Shown here piece after piece: positions 8,893 through 21,429 of a stretch of DNA of 30,200 nt; the first letter of the stretch is position 1, and each line of letters begins with the position of its first letter. The DNA comes from Rhizophagus sp. LPA8_4_AMF (lineage: Eukaryota > Glomeromycota > Glomeromycetes > Glomerales > Glomeraceae). A program made the translations under genes and the position numbers. The notes under the pieces are model-generated. The model saw nothing but the letters and a program-made list of their open reading frames with translations. It did not search any database and was not told where the DNA came from. The stretch is taken from the NCBI GenBank assembly GCA_021464525.1, contig JADRCO010000585.1, forward strand, positions 1 through 30,200. The letters run 5' to 3'.

Positions 8893-11800
8893 AGTGGCGA
8901 TTTTTGTGGAAGGATGTTTTGCATGGGATAAACAAATTTTACATTTTCGTCTCCAGAGATAGTCCTCCGCTTCGCTCTGGACAATAATTAAGACTATATA
9001 TGTTATACATTTATTTTTTCTTTAACTTTTTTATTTTGTATGACACCATACTTTATTATTCCAAAGTGGAACGAAGAATTATATATTTCTAGAAAGGGTA
9101 ACACAAATGTCCTTCTGTCCGTTCAGTTTTCTTCATAGTTTTATGATCATGAGATTCTAAGCAGCTAAAGGAAGAAAATTAATTAATATAATTAGTACAC
9201 TGACATTATCTTGAAATCCAAACTGATAAACTTAACTACATTAATATATTAAATAATAGTATTTGTAAATATTTTGAGGTTTATGTTATCATGACTGAAA
9301 TGGTCATCGGGGTACAATGCAAAACAGGAAGTCAATTTTGAGATCCAGTATAATTGATATAATTGAAAAATAATTAAATGATGATTAGGCATTCAAAAAG
9401 GAATCTTTATGAGAATAATGCAATTTTAGATGCATTTATTTAAATTTAAGTATATTTTTATTATATTTAAAAGAAAATTTTTTTCATAGAGTTATTGAAA
9501 TAAAATTAGTATGGAAATGTGTATAAATTGAATATTTTCATAAAATAAATTTTTTCATTTTTTTTTTTTTTTTTTATAGGAAAACATAAATAATGGGAAG
9601 AGTTTATAGTAAAGTTATTATTATAAGGTTATAATTTATTATAGTTTAATAGTCCATATAGTTTTGAATTTAACTAGGTAACGCCGCCGTAAAACCGTTT
9701 GGATGTCCAAAGCTTTATAATCACATGATATATTATTATAATAACGTGTTAAACATGTTACACCCTGATCTTAAAAATTGATTGGTCATTCACGTGGCGT
9801 GATGGATACTCTACTGTATAGTCCTTCGCTACGCTTTGGACAATTAATTGACCGTTCATCCCAACACTTCACGTTGTTCAGTAGTCCCTATCTTTTATTA
9901 TTACCCTCTGACATTAATCAGATCTGGTTTAGGTTAATATTAATTCTATTGAATATACTAATCTATAGATCAAATGAACTTTTCCTACAAAAAAAAAAAT
10001 TTATTAAATTAAGCTAATTTTATTTATTTAGTATATGTATGATCTCTGAATTAATTTGCTCGACCCAACTCCTAAACATGTCGAACATAACATGAGGTAC
10101 ATGATTTTTTGATAAAATAACTACGTCTAGTTTTTAAACTCTAGCTTGATAATAATGCAATAAAGAAAATAAAACAATAAATGTTAATATTCTATATTTT
10201 CACGTAAACCTCTATTTTTTATAATAAATTTTTTGATTCTTCTTTTAATATTAGCTTAATCAATATTCTTCAGTTAATTTTCGATGGTTAATATCTTTTA
10301 TTTGTTCAATTACATCATCATTGAGCCAAAATTGGTCCAATTTTAATGAATTTTTTACTTTATAACGACAATTCGTATATCAACATTATTGGAAGAAATG
10401 ATATGACGGTGAAACGACGATATTACTCCATAATTGTGATATACGGAATAACACGTAAGCAATATTGATAGCACAATATCACAATACGAAATACAAGTGA
10501 TCAGCTACACCGTCCCGTGACAACTCATATACTAGTATTATAAAGGGACAAAAGAAAAATATCGGTACAATGAGATTTTTTTATTAATTGTGAAATTGGG
10601 ACATTGAAAATTTATCGATACATGCAATTATCGGTATACATCGAGGGTTGATTTTATATGAAATGAGTGTTTGCGAAATTTGGTTTAAATCATATAAGGA
10701 GAAATTGATTATGTCATGGCTTTTATAGATTGTTATGGTCATCTATTTCAATAAGATATGTGTCAATGGTTGCGGCCACCAGGAAATTTTAATGAGACGA
10801 AATTAAATTAATCAAACGACAGTTTACCACCATTGTAATATTTTTTTTTTTCACTTGTTTTATTTAAAAATAGAAATAATGGAAAAATCCAAAAATTACT
10901 GTACAAACAAAATTGTAATTCTGTTTTACATTATTATTGACGAGATTCTAATATATTGGAAAAATATGCTACATTAGTTTTCATGATGTTTGATCGACGT
11001 GTACGAATTAGATTATTGCGCCAAATTTTGCTCATGTCGATATTTTCCTGGTTTTGGTGGTATGATGCATCATCTCGTAGTATTGTCGTATTGTCGTGTT
11101 ATATAGAAGTATAATTACTATAAATAAATGTGTGACCTCATTAATGTCAATCACAAAGGTCAGGTCTCAGGAGAGAGAATATCTTTTATTTTTAAAAATA
11201 ACTTTTTCTATCTAGAACGTTTTTCGGATAAAGTATTAATAGAACACGTGACATGATCACATGAAAAATACATTCGAAAGAACTTTTTTTTTCATCTCAT
11301 TTACTTGTACTTATATACATATATATACTTTAATGTTACGAAAAATTTTTAATGTTCGCATTACGTAATACCAAATATAAGAAAAGAATTTTCTATTAAA
11401 TGGGAGTAAAAAATTCATGAAATCAGAAACTTCTTGTAAATCAAAATTACAACATTACAGAAAAGATAAAAATAAAAATAAAAAAAAATTTGTATAAAAA
11501 TAGAACAATGATCGAACACACATTAATTGTTATACATAAAAAAATTATTTCATAGTTTAATTAAATTGAAATTTCGTTTTTTTTTTAAAAAATATTATAT
11601 AAATTATATGAAAATCCTTTTTTTAGTATAACTCCTTAATTATTGTTTCACAACCAATTTAGTTTGATTAAATTTGTTAAACAATCAAATCTATCATCTT
11701 TACCAAATTAAGTAAACAAAATTTAACCCAAAATATAAATAAAATGTGCACGCTCTTATATGTAATCACTTTTTTATATTAATTAGGAATAATTTTTAAT

Positions 11801-11958
11801 AATATTTATTGAAATGTTTATTTTAAAAATGGTTTAGATTTTTAATGCAAGATCAAATATATAAACGAGTTTACATCGTTATCAAAAAAAAAAATAAAAA
11901 TAAAAATAAAATAATTTTTCAACTTTTGTTAAATTATTATTATTTTTTTTTTTTAATA
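8893..11958. other. long gene-poor AT-rich stretch
   Basis: No gene is supported in these 3 kb. A near-identical 30-base motif is shared by 8960-8989 and 9819-9849 (AGTCC[TC]CGCT.CGCT.TGGACAAT). A T19 run sits at about 9558-9576. (AAAAAT)-type low-complexity sequence occurs near 11465-11490 and 11885-11912. The short open frame at 9778-10017 covers one of the shared motifs and is not a gene. Confidence 0.5.
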
Positions 11959-13151
11959 ATGTTACCCGTCGGGTTTAATAATAAGAGAGCATTAGTGCTT
12001 GTTATAATAGTAATTGCTACGATATTTATTACTATTAATTTTGCTTCTCCAACTTATGAATTAGGAAATTTAATTGATAGTACTCTTCGAAAAAGACAAG
12101 GCCCTCCACCAGGTGGTGATGGACCAAAGGCACCACCGGGTGGAGGTGATGGACCAAAGACACCACCGGGAGGAGATGGTGGACCAAAAACACCACCGGG
12201 TGGAGGCGATGGACCAAAAACACCACCAGGAGGAGATGATGGACCAAAAACACCACCTGATGGAGGCGATGGACCAAAAACACCACCAGCCGGTGGTGAT
12301 GGACCACCACCACCGCCAGCACCAGATGGTGGTGATGGTACTCCTAAAGGCGGTGATGCCGGGACACCAACACCGCCACCAGTCCCACCAACAACACCAG
12401 GTGATGGAAAACTACCACCAGACAATAGTAAAGGACCAGAACCTGCTCCAGTGCCTTCTGGAAATCCTGTAACCCCTCCTACACCTGGACCTTCAACTCC
12501 TGGAACCCCACCTGATCTACCATCAAGTCCTGGTCCCGCTATACCTCCCGTATCATCTCCAACGGATTCTGGACAATCAAAGGGATCACCAGGTTCATCA
12601 TCATCATCTTTAAAGCCAATTAATACAAAGACAATCAATCCGACTGCAACTTGTGCTTCTCCTAATGAAGAAAAATGTAAAGCACCACCAGGAATGTAAG
12701 TAAATATTTAATATATAAATTATTCATATTTGTCTCTTCTCATTAAAAAATGTTGTCGTTAATTTTACAAAATCGCAGTCCTACAAAGATTGAAACATCT
12801 ACACAAGAGGAAATAGAAACGATAACACCACCTCCAACTCAAGTAAATCCAGGGAAAAATAATAAAATAGTGACATCGACATCTACAACAACAGTCACTT
12901 TATTTTTTGCAGGATTTACAACAACAATTACAACAACTAACTCTTTAGGAGAGGCCACATCATTCGCGACATACGTTCCTCCATCAACTGTACTTGTAGT
13001 GAAAAAAGTTGCTTACACTGCAGCTGCTATAGAAGATGGAACATCAGATTCTACAACAATTTTACACGGTTTTAATAGCCACAATATATGGGGTGTTTCA
13101 ATAAGTTTACTTATAGTCATTTCAACTTTAGTTTTTATGACCTTTGTTTAG
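11959..13151 (+). CDS. proline/glycine-rich, probably GPI-anchored surface protein, 2 exons
   Basis: Exons 11959-12695 and 12779-13151 (donor GTAAGT, acceptor TCGCAG, 83-nt intron, phase 2) give 369 residues. Residues 11-29 are a hydrophobic signal or signal-anchor, and a Lys-Arg processing site follows at 45-46. From about 48 to 130 the chain is built from repeats of the GGDGPKTPP type, followed by a Pro/Ser/Thr-rich mucin-like stretch with two cysteines. The second exon adds Thr-rich TTSTSTTTVTLFF and TTTITTTN segments, which resemble wall-protein stalks. The last about 22 residues are hydrophobic with no charged tail, as in a GPI signal. The likely location is the cell surface or wall. An in-frame ATG at 11845 would add 38 low-complexity Lys/Asn residues ahead of the signal, so 11959 is preferred. 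The exact function is unknown. Confidence 0.8.
12110..12310 (+). repeat. coding minisatellite, about 30-bp unit
   Basis: Six or seven units of about 30 bases (GGTGATGGACCAAARRCACC core) encode the GGDGPKTPPGG repeats of the surface protein. Units stay in frame and differ mainly at third positions (GGT/GGA/GGC). This suggests selection on the peptide and possible copy-number variation between strains. Confidence 0.8.
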
Positions 13152-14174
13152 TAATTTATGTGATTTATGTGATTTATGTTTAAAGGATAATTTATAAGCT
13201 ATACAAAGTTCTTTTAATGTAATTATAAAATGTAAAAATATAGTAGATATAATTATTTAATAACTTATTTATCATTAGGGTATAAAGTCGAGGTTGGTCA
13301 TTTGCATATATTTTAAATAATTAAAATAAATTAATTAATTAAGCATTATTATTATTTATAAAAAACTTTTTTGATTGAGACACTATGATGTCATTATGAC
13401 GACACTGTCACTGTAATTTTTATTTGTAAAATTTAGAACACAAGCGAGTAAAAATTACATTTTAGGAAAACAACCCGTAATTAATCTGGCTAGACCCAAG
13501 GGGTGATATTATTACATAACCGTTTAACGCGACGATTGTTTATTATAACAAAATGCAACCGCTCTTTCAATTTAATAATTGGTAATAACCTTGCTCGGTC
13601 TACCTTACTTTGTTTCTTGCCTTTATTTCGCTTTATTATTGTTGGGCTTCGTCATTATATTCTTTTCTTCGGTTAAAATTTTCATTTTCGGGTTTTATCA
13701 TAAATTCTATTTTTTGTTCTTTTATTTTAGATCCACTTAAAAGTTTGATTTCGTTCATTTAATTATTTTATTTTATTTTATTTTATTCACTTTTTGGATT
13801 ATTGAATTTCTCAAATATTGATAAAATCTCCCGTTCGTCCTGTAAAATACTGTATTTTCGACAAATTTTAGTATAATTAATTTATTTTAAAATTCAATAA
13901 CTGATAATAATATCATTAACGTTAAATAATCATTATATCATTTTTGTAAAAAAATTTTTTGTTCATAAAAATATTTAATAAATTTATTCTAAAATTTTAA
14001 AAATAAATATAATTTGATTTGAATATTAAAAATAATATTTTATTATATGTAAAATATGCTGTACGAAACGACTTTTTTTCTAGAACTTTTTTAGTAAAAA
14101 AAAATTATTACCCAAAATTGTTAATCTATTATAGTGATTATGATTGTGTAATATTCTAATATTCTTTCTTGTAA

Positions 14175-14214
<40 letters not shown>

Positions 14215-14471
14215 AGGTTAATCTGCCCGAACCTCCGGACCTGTGCCGAGTCGAGGACGATTAGCAGACGAAATGAAACAATATTTTATTTGTTTTATAA
14301 AAAAAAAAAAAATTTAATAATAAAAAATAAATATCCAAATTTCTCAAATTTCTCATGTTAAAAATTTTATTTTTTTTTTCACAATATTTTATGATAAACT
14401 ATTATCTGTTATGATTTCGATAAATAATAATTTAATATTCAATATTATTTTTTTAATCGAATATAATTCAC

Positions 14472-14506
<35 letters not shown>

Positions 14507-15729
14507 GGTATTTTTTTTTAAAATTTTTTTTTGATATATACAGTAATATTTTTACTTTGCAGAAGTGTAGAACCATGCATGAATTTGTCATATGATCCAC
14601 TTTTTTTTAATTACTAAAATAACTTATCATTCGTAAAATGGGTTCTTCGATAAGAAAGATAGATAAAGGTGCGGAAAATTTTTTATAGCTTGGCGAATTT
14701 TAATTTTTAATTGTTAATAAACAAATTTGTTATCGCATCAAAAAAAAAAAAATATTTTAACGTAAATCAACCAACGAAATATCCGCATGTTTATTCCATT
14801 GGATATGGGTTTTATTAACCGGGTCAGTGGTTACTCGGTGAGACGGTGAATCATTCGGAGGTTATGGTATTTAAGTTGTACAACTAATTGTATATTTATT
14901 ATATATTCTGAAAATTGTGACACTGCATATGCATAAACCAGATAAGCATCATATGATGATATAATTTTACCAGAGGTGTATGATACAGTAATTATTTTAT
15001 AAATCGGTTTATTAAATAATACTTCAATAAATGGATTAACTGCTTAAACATATTAAATAAAATCGATAATAAAAAATAATAATATACAATAATTCGAACT
15101 TTTTTATTTTTGATTGAACTGTTAAATGACTTAAATCAAAAAAAAAAAATTTTACATTGAATTATTGATATCTTATCAAGAAACTGATAAAACAATTATT
15201 TGCGATCTTTTTTTTATAAAAAAATAAGTAAATAAATAAGACGATTAATTATAACTTTCTGTGTAGAATTTCGACGAACACTTTCTTTACTAATAAACGA
15301 TAACATTGAATTTTTAATTATTTTAAACTTTTTCCGTTAAAAGCCGTAGTCATTTAACAATAATCATATAATTTATTTTATTACGTTCACATTGACCAAA
15401 GTTCAAAGAGATATGCACGTGAAATTTTCATTGGACGACAATTTGGGTTAATGATGTAATGAAGCTTAAGTATAATGTGATGATCTACAGAACAATACTT
15501 ATGGTCATCGGATATCAAAAGTATCTTATCAATGATGATATTGTTAAAAGAAATTTAATATTCGGTTCGGAAATTCCAATTTTTTTTTTTTAAAAAAATG
15601 CTTTTTAGATTCTTTAACAGTTAAACCAATAATGTTAATATATAAATTTCGCTCAATGAAATATACTCCTATTTTTTTTTCAAAAAAAACTTAACTGGTC
15701 ATCACGTTATTACGTCATTGCACTTATAT

Positions 15730-15767
<38 letters not shown>

Positions 15768-16367
15768 TTAAAATTACATTATTCCATCAAAATTTTACTT
15801 TGATAATATCGAATAAATGAAAAGGTTCACAAAATAAATTAAGCGGGAAATTCAGCTTTAAATTTACCGACCTTACCATTTTAAGGTCGTTTCAATTTTT
15901 AATTCACCAAATAAAAAAATATTTTTCCGAAAAAATTTATAACAAATAAATTATGTAACAATATAACTGGTAAATTAATAATTCAAAACGATTCGATCAT
16001 TTTTCCCCACAAAGATCTCTCGCATTTCTTAATAACAAATGATGATTGGATAAATTCATTAACTTTATTTATTATCCAAAATTGGGAATAATCATTGATA
16101 GAAAATCTCAAAAAGCCTGCAGTTATCATAAGGTATGATTATAATAAAATTAAATAATAAAGAATAAATTAAACGTGTTTTCTTGACTAATTGTCATTTG
16201 ATTGTTTATAGATTGACTTTCGGAAAAAATTTGAAAGTTTTTTGAAATTTGTAAAAGTACGCTCATATATTTATTATGCGCAGCTATATCTTATATAATT
16301 ATTCGTAACTTTAGAATATTTATAAAGAAAATTATGCACTATATCGATTATGCACTATTCGAAATTC
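13152..16367. other. long non-coding upstream part of copy A
   Basis: No open frame of note is present. It holds the homopolymer tracts A31 (14181-14211) and T30 (14476-14505), a TTTTA microsatellite at about 13757-13784, a (TAA)n run at about 15734-15763, and several short blocks conserved with copy B. A GC-richer island at 14225-14270 stands out in the AT background. Confidence 0.6.
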
Positions 16368-16375
16368 TATATAAA
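16368..16375 (+). promoter_or_regulatory. TATA-like box of gene A
   Basis: TATATAAA lies 67 bases before the ATG at 16435, inside the block ACTATTCGAAATT.TATATA that is also conserved upstream of gene B (20572-20595). The conservation supports a core promoter. Confidence 0.45.
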
Positions 16376-16434
16376 TGACTAAATCATTTACTTCTTTTTT
16401 AAAAAAAAAATACATCTAACAAATTATTTTAAAA

Positions 16435-16833
16435 ATGCTTATCATTTTGTCATTGGATGATTTTTTAGAACAAATAAATTATGATAATCTTAGTCATGCC
16501 GCTCACGCCCTTCAAATCTTGCAAAATTTTAAATTTTTAACTGCAAAAGATTTATTAAGACTTAACATCAAATATCGACTAAATGTTGATGAATCCATGA
16601 TAACATCAGCACTGAACCGCCTTTGGCTCGATCATATCTTAAAAGAAAATTTAACGGCCTTAGCAGAAGATATTAATAATACTAATGTAAATAAAAAAAG
16701 GGTTAATGATGAAAGTTTAAGTAGGATCATTCAGTTAGGACCACAAAGTGCTAGTACTTCTTTCCATGATAATTTTTTTAACGGAGTTAGTATTCATAAT
16801 AATAACGAAATTGGTTTTGGACATTTATTCTAA
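16435..16833 (+). CDS. unknown small protein, paralogue A (132 residues, intronless)
   Basis: A single-exon ORF starts at the first ATG after a TATA-like box. I do not recognise the family. The protein is small and soluble in character, with no signal peptide or membrane segment. It opens with SLDDFLEQINYDN, has a helical middle (FKFLTAKDLLRLN, ALNRLWLDHILKENLTALAEDINN) and ends with a low-complexity Asn/His stretch and GFGHLF. It aligns along its whole length with the product of 20687-21133, about two-thirds identical by eye. The best conserved blocks are DFLEQI, LTAK.LLRLN, ALNRLWLD, LAE.IN, NKKRVNDE and QLGPQ.A.TSF. Relative to B it lacks segments near residues 20 and 50, always in multiples of three bases. 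Function is unknown. Confidence 0.75.
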   Translation: MLIILSLDDFLEQINYDNLSHAAHALQILQNFKFLTAKDLLRLNIKYRLNVDESMITSALNRLWLDHILKENLTALAEDINNTNVNKKRVNDESLSRIIQLGPQSASTSFHDNFFNGVSIHNNNEIGFGHLF

Positions 16834-17934
16834 CCACTTAGAATTTATATTTTTATTATGTCATCAACTGACGTCATAGATCGATTATTATCTTTTTTTT
16901 TAAAAAAAAAAAACATTTCAAACAAACCTCACGTTAACTCGATGTACATTATTTTTTTCTTTTATAAATAAAGACATAAATTATGAAATTCATATATATC
17001 TTATAAATTTATTTAGAAATATAAATATTATGATAATATGAAAATTTTGCGAAAAAAGTTTATAATAACAATAACTCCCGTAATTATTTCTTCTTTATAT
17101 ATTGAAAATATTATTTAAGTTAATTATTAATTACTATAAATTAATTAAAAAATGTAAATATTACGATAAATGATAATGAAAATTTCTCCTGTAATAATAA
17201 CTTCCCTTCCTACTATTTCTTAAATCTTTTTTAACTTTAAATTTTGTAAAATTAGCACAATATATATTTATAAATGAAATAATAAAAAAAAAAATTTAAA
17301 ATTTCTGGATTGTGTTATAACGGGGATTTTGATCGTCGCAATTTCATAGTAAATCCGATTTTAAGACGAATATTTAGGTTCTTTCAATTATATTTAATAA
17401 ATTTAGGCAATTCTTTCGAATATTTCTGTTATGTCGTATTTTTTCAAAATTTTAGAAAACCGACCATTGTTATAATTTTCACGAATACGTTACATTTAAC
17501 GTGGAATATACCTGTTATTTAATATACTGTCAAAAGTGAAAATCGCGATTATATTTATGGATTTGGAATTATAAAAAACGAAAAATGTACAGTAACAGAC
17601 TAAGTCCAATCCATTATAAAAAGTACAACTAATTTACTGGAAAATTCTTCGTATTAAGTTGTCCGTTTAATAAAATTTCTATCATTCATTTCCACCAGTG
17701 ACTCGTCTAATATTTAAAATTTCCCATAACATTCTTTTTTAAATTTTACCATTATTAGGAATAATGCATTTATCGTTACGAAAATTTACAGACAAATTCT
17801 TATTGAAGTAAAATAATAGTACAGTATATACCGTATTTTATGACGATATACTATAAAACTATAAATTGTGATTAAATATATTAAAATCATAATTCCGGTC
17901 GAAATTAAAATTACAAAATCTTTTTGATTTGTCA
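16834..17934. other. non-coding 3' part of copy A
   Basis: AATAAA at about 16967 is a likely polyadenylation signal for gene A. Otherwise this is AT-rich sequence alignable with 21134-22490 of copy B. The short open frame at 17310-17522 is not conserved in copy B and is not accepted. Confidence 0.5.
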
Positions 17935-18000
17935 GATCATAATTATAGATCATATGATGTCATTATGACGAACTGTGACACTGTCAACAATGATAAATAA

Positions 18001-19009
18001 ATAGGGCACAGGTGAGTAAAAAATTACTTTTTGGGTGAAACAACCGTTAATCTAGACTCAAGGGGTTCAGACATTATTGTTTAAAGCGATGATTGTTTGG
18101 TTAATTTTCCATTATTTCTGGTCGAGATTATATTATCCTTTTTATCCTGTAAATATCTTCATCAAATTTAGTATAATTTTTATAGTTCAAATAATGAAAA
18201 TCCTTAAATCAATTTTGCAAACCATTTTCAGTTAATAAATAATTTTTTTGTTCATACATCGTCAAGTAAAAAATATTTATAACTTGATTTGAAATCTAAA
18301 ATATTGATAATATGATATTTTCTGTCTTTTGTTATGTGTTGAAATGTGTATGTACGAAACGACTTTGTTCTATAACTTTTTTTTTGAAAGACGAACATTA
18401 CACAAAGTTAATCACTATGATAGATACCAATTTTGGGTAAAATTTTTTTTTACTAAAAAAGTTAGGTTGAACCTCCGGAAGACAAGGACGATTAGCAGAC
18501 GAAACGAACCAATATTGCTTTATGAAAAAAAAAAAAAGAATTTAATAAAAAATAAATATCCAAATTTTTCAAATTTCTCATGTTAAAAAATTAAATTTTT
18601 TTTTTATTCACAATATTTTATGTATGGTAAACTATTATGATTTTCGATAAATAATAATTTTAATATTCAATATTATTTATTAATCGAATATATTTACTTG
18701 ATATTTTTCTTTTTCATTTTGTATGATGATTATGATGATTTAAAAAATTTTTATTTAATACATACAATAATTTTTTTCTTGATAGAAATGTAGAACCATG
18801 CATATTATTCGATCATATGATCCCACTTTTCTTAATTACCTAATAAAACTTATCATTCGTAAAATGGTATCTTCGATAAGAAAGATTGCGGAAAAAATTT
18901 ATTATAGCTTGACGACTTTAATTTTTAATTGTTTTTAATAATTATTTAATAAACAAGTTTTGTTATCGCATCAAAAAAAAAAAAAAAAAAAAAAATTTTT
19001 TTTTTCCCC

Positions 19010-19041
<32 letters not shown>

Positions 19042-20571
19042 TAACGTAAACTCATCCAACGAAATACAGCATGTTCATTTTATTGGATATATTGAATTTT
19101 GGTTTCAATTAACCGGGTCAGTGGTCATTCTGTATCATTCAAAGGGTATGGTACACTAATTAATTATACATTTACTTGTATTCTGAAAATGTAATTTTTT
19201 CTTTGTTGCTGATCGCATTGGGGTGAACACCGCATAATGCAGAAATTCAGAAAAGACTAATATCATGACTGTTTTATGCTTTTAACAAAGGTTTATAATA
19301 ATTATTTATTAAATATTGAAAAAATCGGTTTATTAAATAATACTTTATTACTAGTTTAATCATATTCAAATAATAAAATCGATAATAAAAAGAAAGATAT
19401 TTAATATTAATATACAATAAATTCGAACTTTTTATTTTTAATAAATCAAAAACAATTTACATTGAATTTATGTTAAAAATCAGGAAACGATAACATAATT
19501 AATTACGTGATCTTTGAAAAAAAAAAAAAAAAAAAAAAAGATAAAACGATTAAGAAAAATTAATTATACCTTTCCGTGTAGAATTTCCTTTAATAAACGA
19601 TAACATTAAATTTTTAATTATTTTGAAAACTTTTTCCGTTTAAAAGCCGTAGTAATTTAACAATAATCATGTAATTTATATTATTACTCTTGCATTAATA
19701 AAGTTCAAGGATATATGCACGTTGAAACGGTGGAATTTTTATTGGACGTTAATCACGTCAATATCAGATGATGTAATGATCGATGTACCGATTGTACATA
19801 TAACCGTAGGATATCCGTTCAATGATATCAAAAGTAACTTATCAATGATGATATTGATAATATTCGACTCGGAAATTCCAAATTTTTAAAATTCTTTAAA
19901 CTAATAATTTAATATACAATTTTTCGTTCAGTGAAAAAATATACTGCTATTTTTTTTTCTAAAATAACTTAGCCGATTATATTATTATGTATAGTATCTA
20001 TTTATTTTTGATTAAATTTACGTTATTCCCATCAAAATTTTTACTTGATATTCATGATATTCATTGATATTCATTTCAAATATCAAGGTTCAAGCGGGAA
20101 ATTCAGGGTCTTACCGTTTAAGGTCACTTTCAAATTTTTAATTCACCAAAAAAAATATTTTCCGAAAAACATTTTTGGAGTCAACAAATAAATTAGGAAA
20201 CAATATTACAAGTATAATTTTTTGAATTAAAAATTCAAATAAAATTCGATCATACACATTTCTTAATTATGTATGTTGATTGGATGTTAAATTATTTAAA
20301 AACATTATTATCTAATAATAATGCAAAGCGATTAAAATTTTGATATCATATTAAACCGTAAGATTTAAAACGTGTTTTTTTGACAGATTGTCATTTGAGA
20401 TCAACATTTCGGAAAAAATATTGAAGTATTTTGAAATTTACAAAGTACGATCATATCTTATTAGGCTCAGCTATATTCTATACGCTAACTTTAACTCGAA
20501 AAGATTATTGTGAGTTACTATTAAGGATAGAGATGCTCTAATAATAAATTATAAAGAAAATTATATTATGT
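18001..20571. other. long non-coding upstream part of copy B
   Basis: Apart from the anchor blocks shared with copy A and the A/T tracts, nothing is recognised. The frame at 18329-18586 runs through low-complexity sequence and is not kept in copy A, so it is not a gene. Confidence 0.55.
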
Positions 20572-20585
20572 ACTATTCGAAATTT

Positions 20586-20595
20586 TATATATAAA
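20586..20595 (+). promoter_or_regulatory. TATA-like box of gene B
   Basis: TATATATAAA lies about 90-100 bases before the ATG at 20687, following the conserved ACTATTCGAAATT block also found before gene A. Confidence 0.4.
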
Positions 20596-20686
20596 TGACA
20601 AAAGTTCATGAAAAGTATTTTTCAATCATTACTTTTTAAAAAAAATACACTTAAACATTTAAATCCAACGAAACTATTTTAAAAAG

Positions 20687-21133
20687 ATGCATACCATTCA
20701 TCCCATTTTGTCAGTAAATGATTTTTTAGAACAAATAGATTATAATAAGATTCAACAACTTAATAGTTCGGAAATACTTGCCGTTCACGACCTTCCTATT
20801 TTACAAAGGTTTAAAATTTTAACTGCCAAGGGCTTATTAAGATTAAACGTCGAATCTGAAGGAAATCGACTAAATGTATCTGATGAATCCATAATAAGGG
20901 AAGCACTGAACCGTCTTTGGCTCGATCCTATTTTAAAAGCAAATTTTTCAGCTTTAGCCGAAGAAATAAATAATTCTAATATAAATAAAAAAAGGGTTAA
21001 TGATGAAAACCTAAGTAAGATCAATCAGTTAGGGCCACAAAAGGCCCGTACTTCTTTCGAGAATGACATTTTTAACGGAGTTGGTCATAATCATTATAAT
21101 AATGACGAAATTCGATTTGGACATTTGTATTAA
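20687..21133 (+). CDS. unknown small protein, paralogue B (148 residues, intronless)
   Basis: A single-exon ORF with a full-length match to the product of 16435-16833. It is 16 residues longer, mainly through an extra segment around residues 20-33 (QQLNSSEILAV region) and SEGN near residue 54. It has no signal peptide, membrane segment or recognised domain. Predicted features by eye are alpha-helical blocks rich in Leu/Ile (LPILQRFKILTAKGLLRLN, IIREALNRLWLDPILK) and a polar, basic NKKRVNDENLSKINQ segment, followed by an Asn/His-rich tail ending RFGHLY. Every length difference from A keeps the frame although the flanks are full of indels, which argues that both genes are under constraint. An overlapping antisense frame is a shadow. 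Function is unknown. Confidence 0.75.
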   Translation: MHTIHPILSVNDFLEQIDYNKIQQLNSSEILAVHDLPILQRFKILTAKGLLRLNVESEGNRLNVSDESIIREALNRLWLDPILKANFSALAEEINNSNINKKRVNDENLSKINQLGPQKARTSFENDIFNGVGHNHYNNDEIRFGHLY

Positions 21134-21429
21134 CCCCTTTTTTTATATGTACACGTGTATAACATTTTTTTCAAGTGACGTCATAGATTTTTTTTTTTAA
21201 AAAAATTCTTTCAAATAGAAAAATATAAATTACGAATTTAAATTTATTTAGAGATATTTAGAAACTTAGATATTATGATAATATGAAAATTTTCCGAAAA
21301 TTATTGTAACGATAACTCCTCGCAATTATTTCTTCCCTTACAACTTTATGTAGATTATCAATAATAAGTTAGTTAATTAATAATTATAAATTAGTTTTAA
21401 TCCCTTTCCCACTATCATTTCCTCAACCT

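Larger units (their letters stand above)
13371..17835 (+). repeat. tandem segmental duplication, copy A
   Basis: A 4.46-kb block is repeated head-to-tail at 17935-22490 (copy B). Ordered anchor pairs (A/B) are: ATGATGTCATTATGACGA (13385/17954), GACGATTAGCAGACGAAA (14256/18487), GTAGAACCATGCAT (14567/18791), ATTAACCGGGTCAGTGGT (14814/19107), AAGCGGGAAATTCAG (15841/20092), the gene (16435/20687), TATTATGATAATATGAAAATTTT (near 17026/21270, seen as two shorter parts) and CATTATTAGGAATAATGCAT (17748/22427). Between the anchors the copies differ by many indels in A/T runs, including A31 (14181-14211) and T30 (14476-14505). It contains one gene. Confidence 0.85.

Noticed and set aside
9541-9600. Poly-T tract followed by TATAG considered as a splice acceptor of a hidden gene
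   Set aside because: No coding sequence follows and no donor or upstream exon is visible.
9778-10017. 79-codon frame
   Set aside because: Crosses a repeated hairpin motif and low-complexity A/T runs; no protein-like features.
12035-12638. Antisense and alternate-frame ORFs over the proline-rich gene (up to 194 codons)
   Set aside because: They are shadows of the GC-richer repeat; the plus-strand frame has a signal peptide, consistent splice sites and a GPI-like tail.
14219-14275. GC-richer island considered as a tRNA or other small RNA gene
   Set aside because: No cloverleaf, no GGTTCRANYC box, and the copy-B version has lost part of it.
17310-17522. 70-codon frame in copy A
   Set aside because: Not preserved at the matching place in copy B (about 21950-22090), which has stops and indels.
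18329-18586. 85-codon frame in copy B
   Set aside because: Runs through poly-A/T tracts; the equivalent region of copy A is not open.
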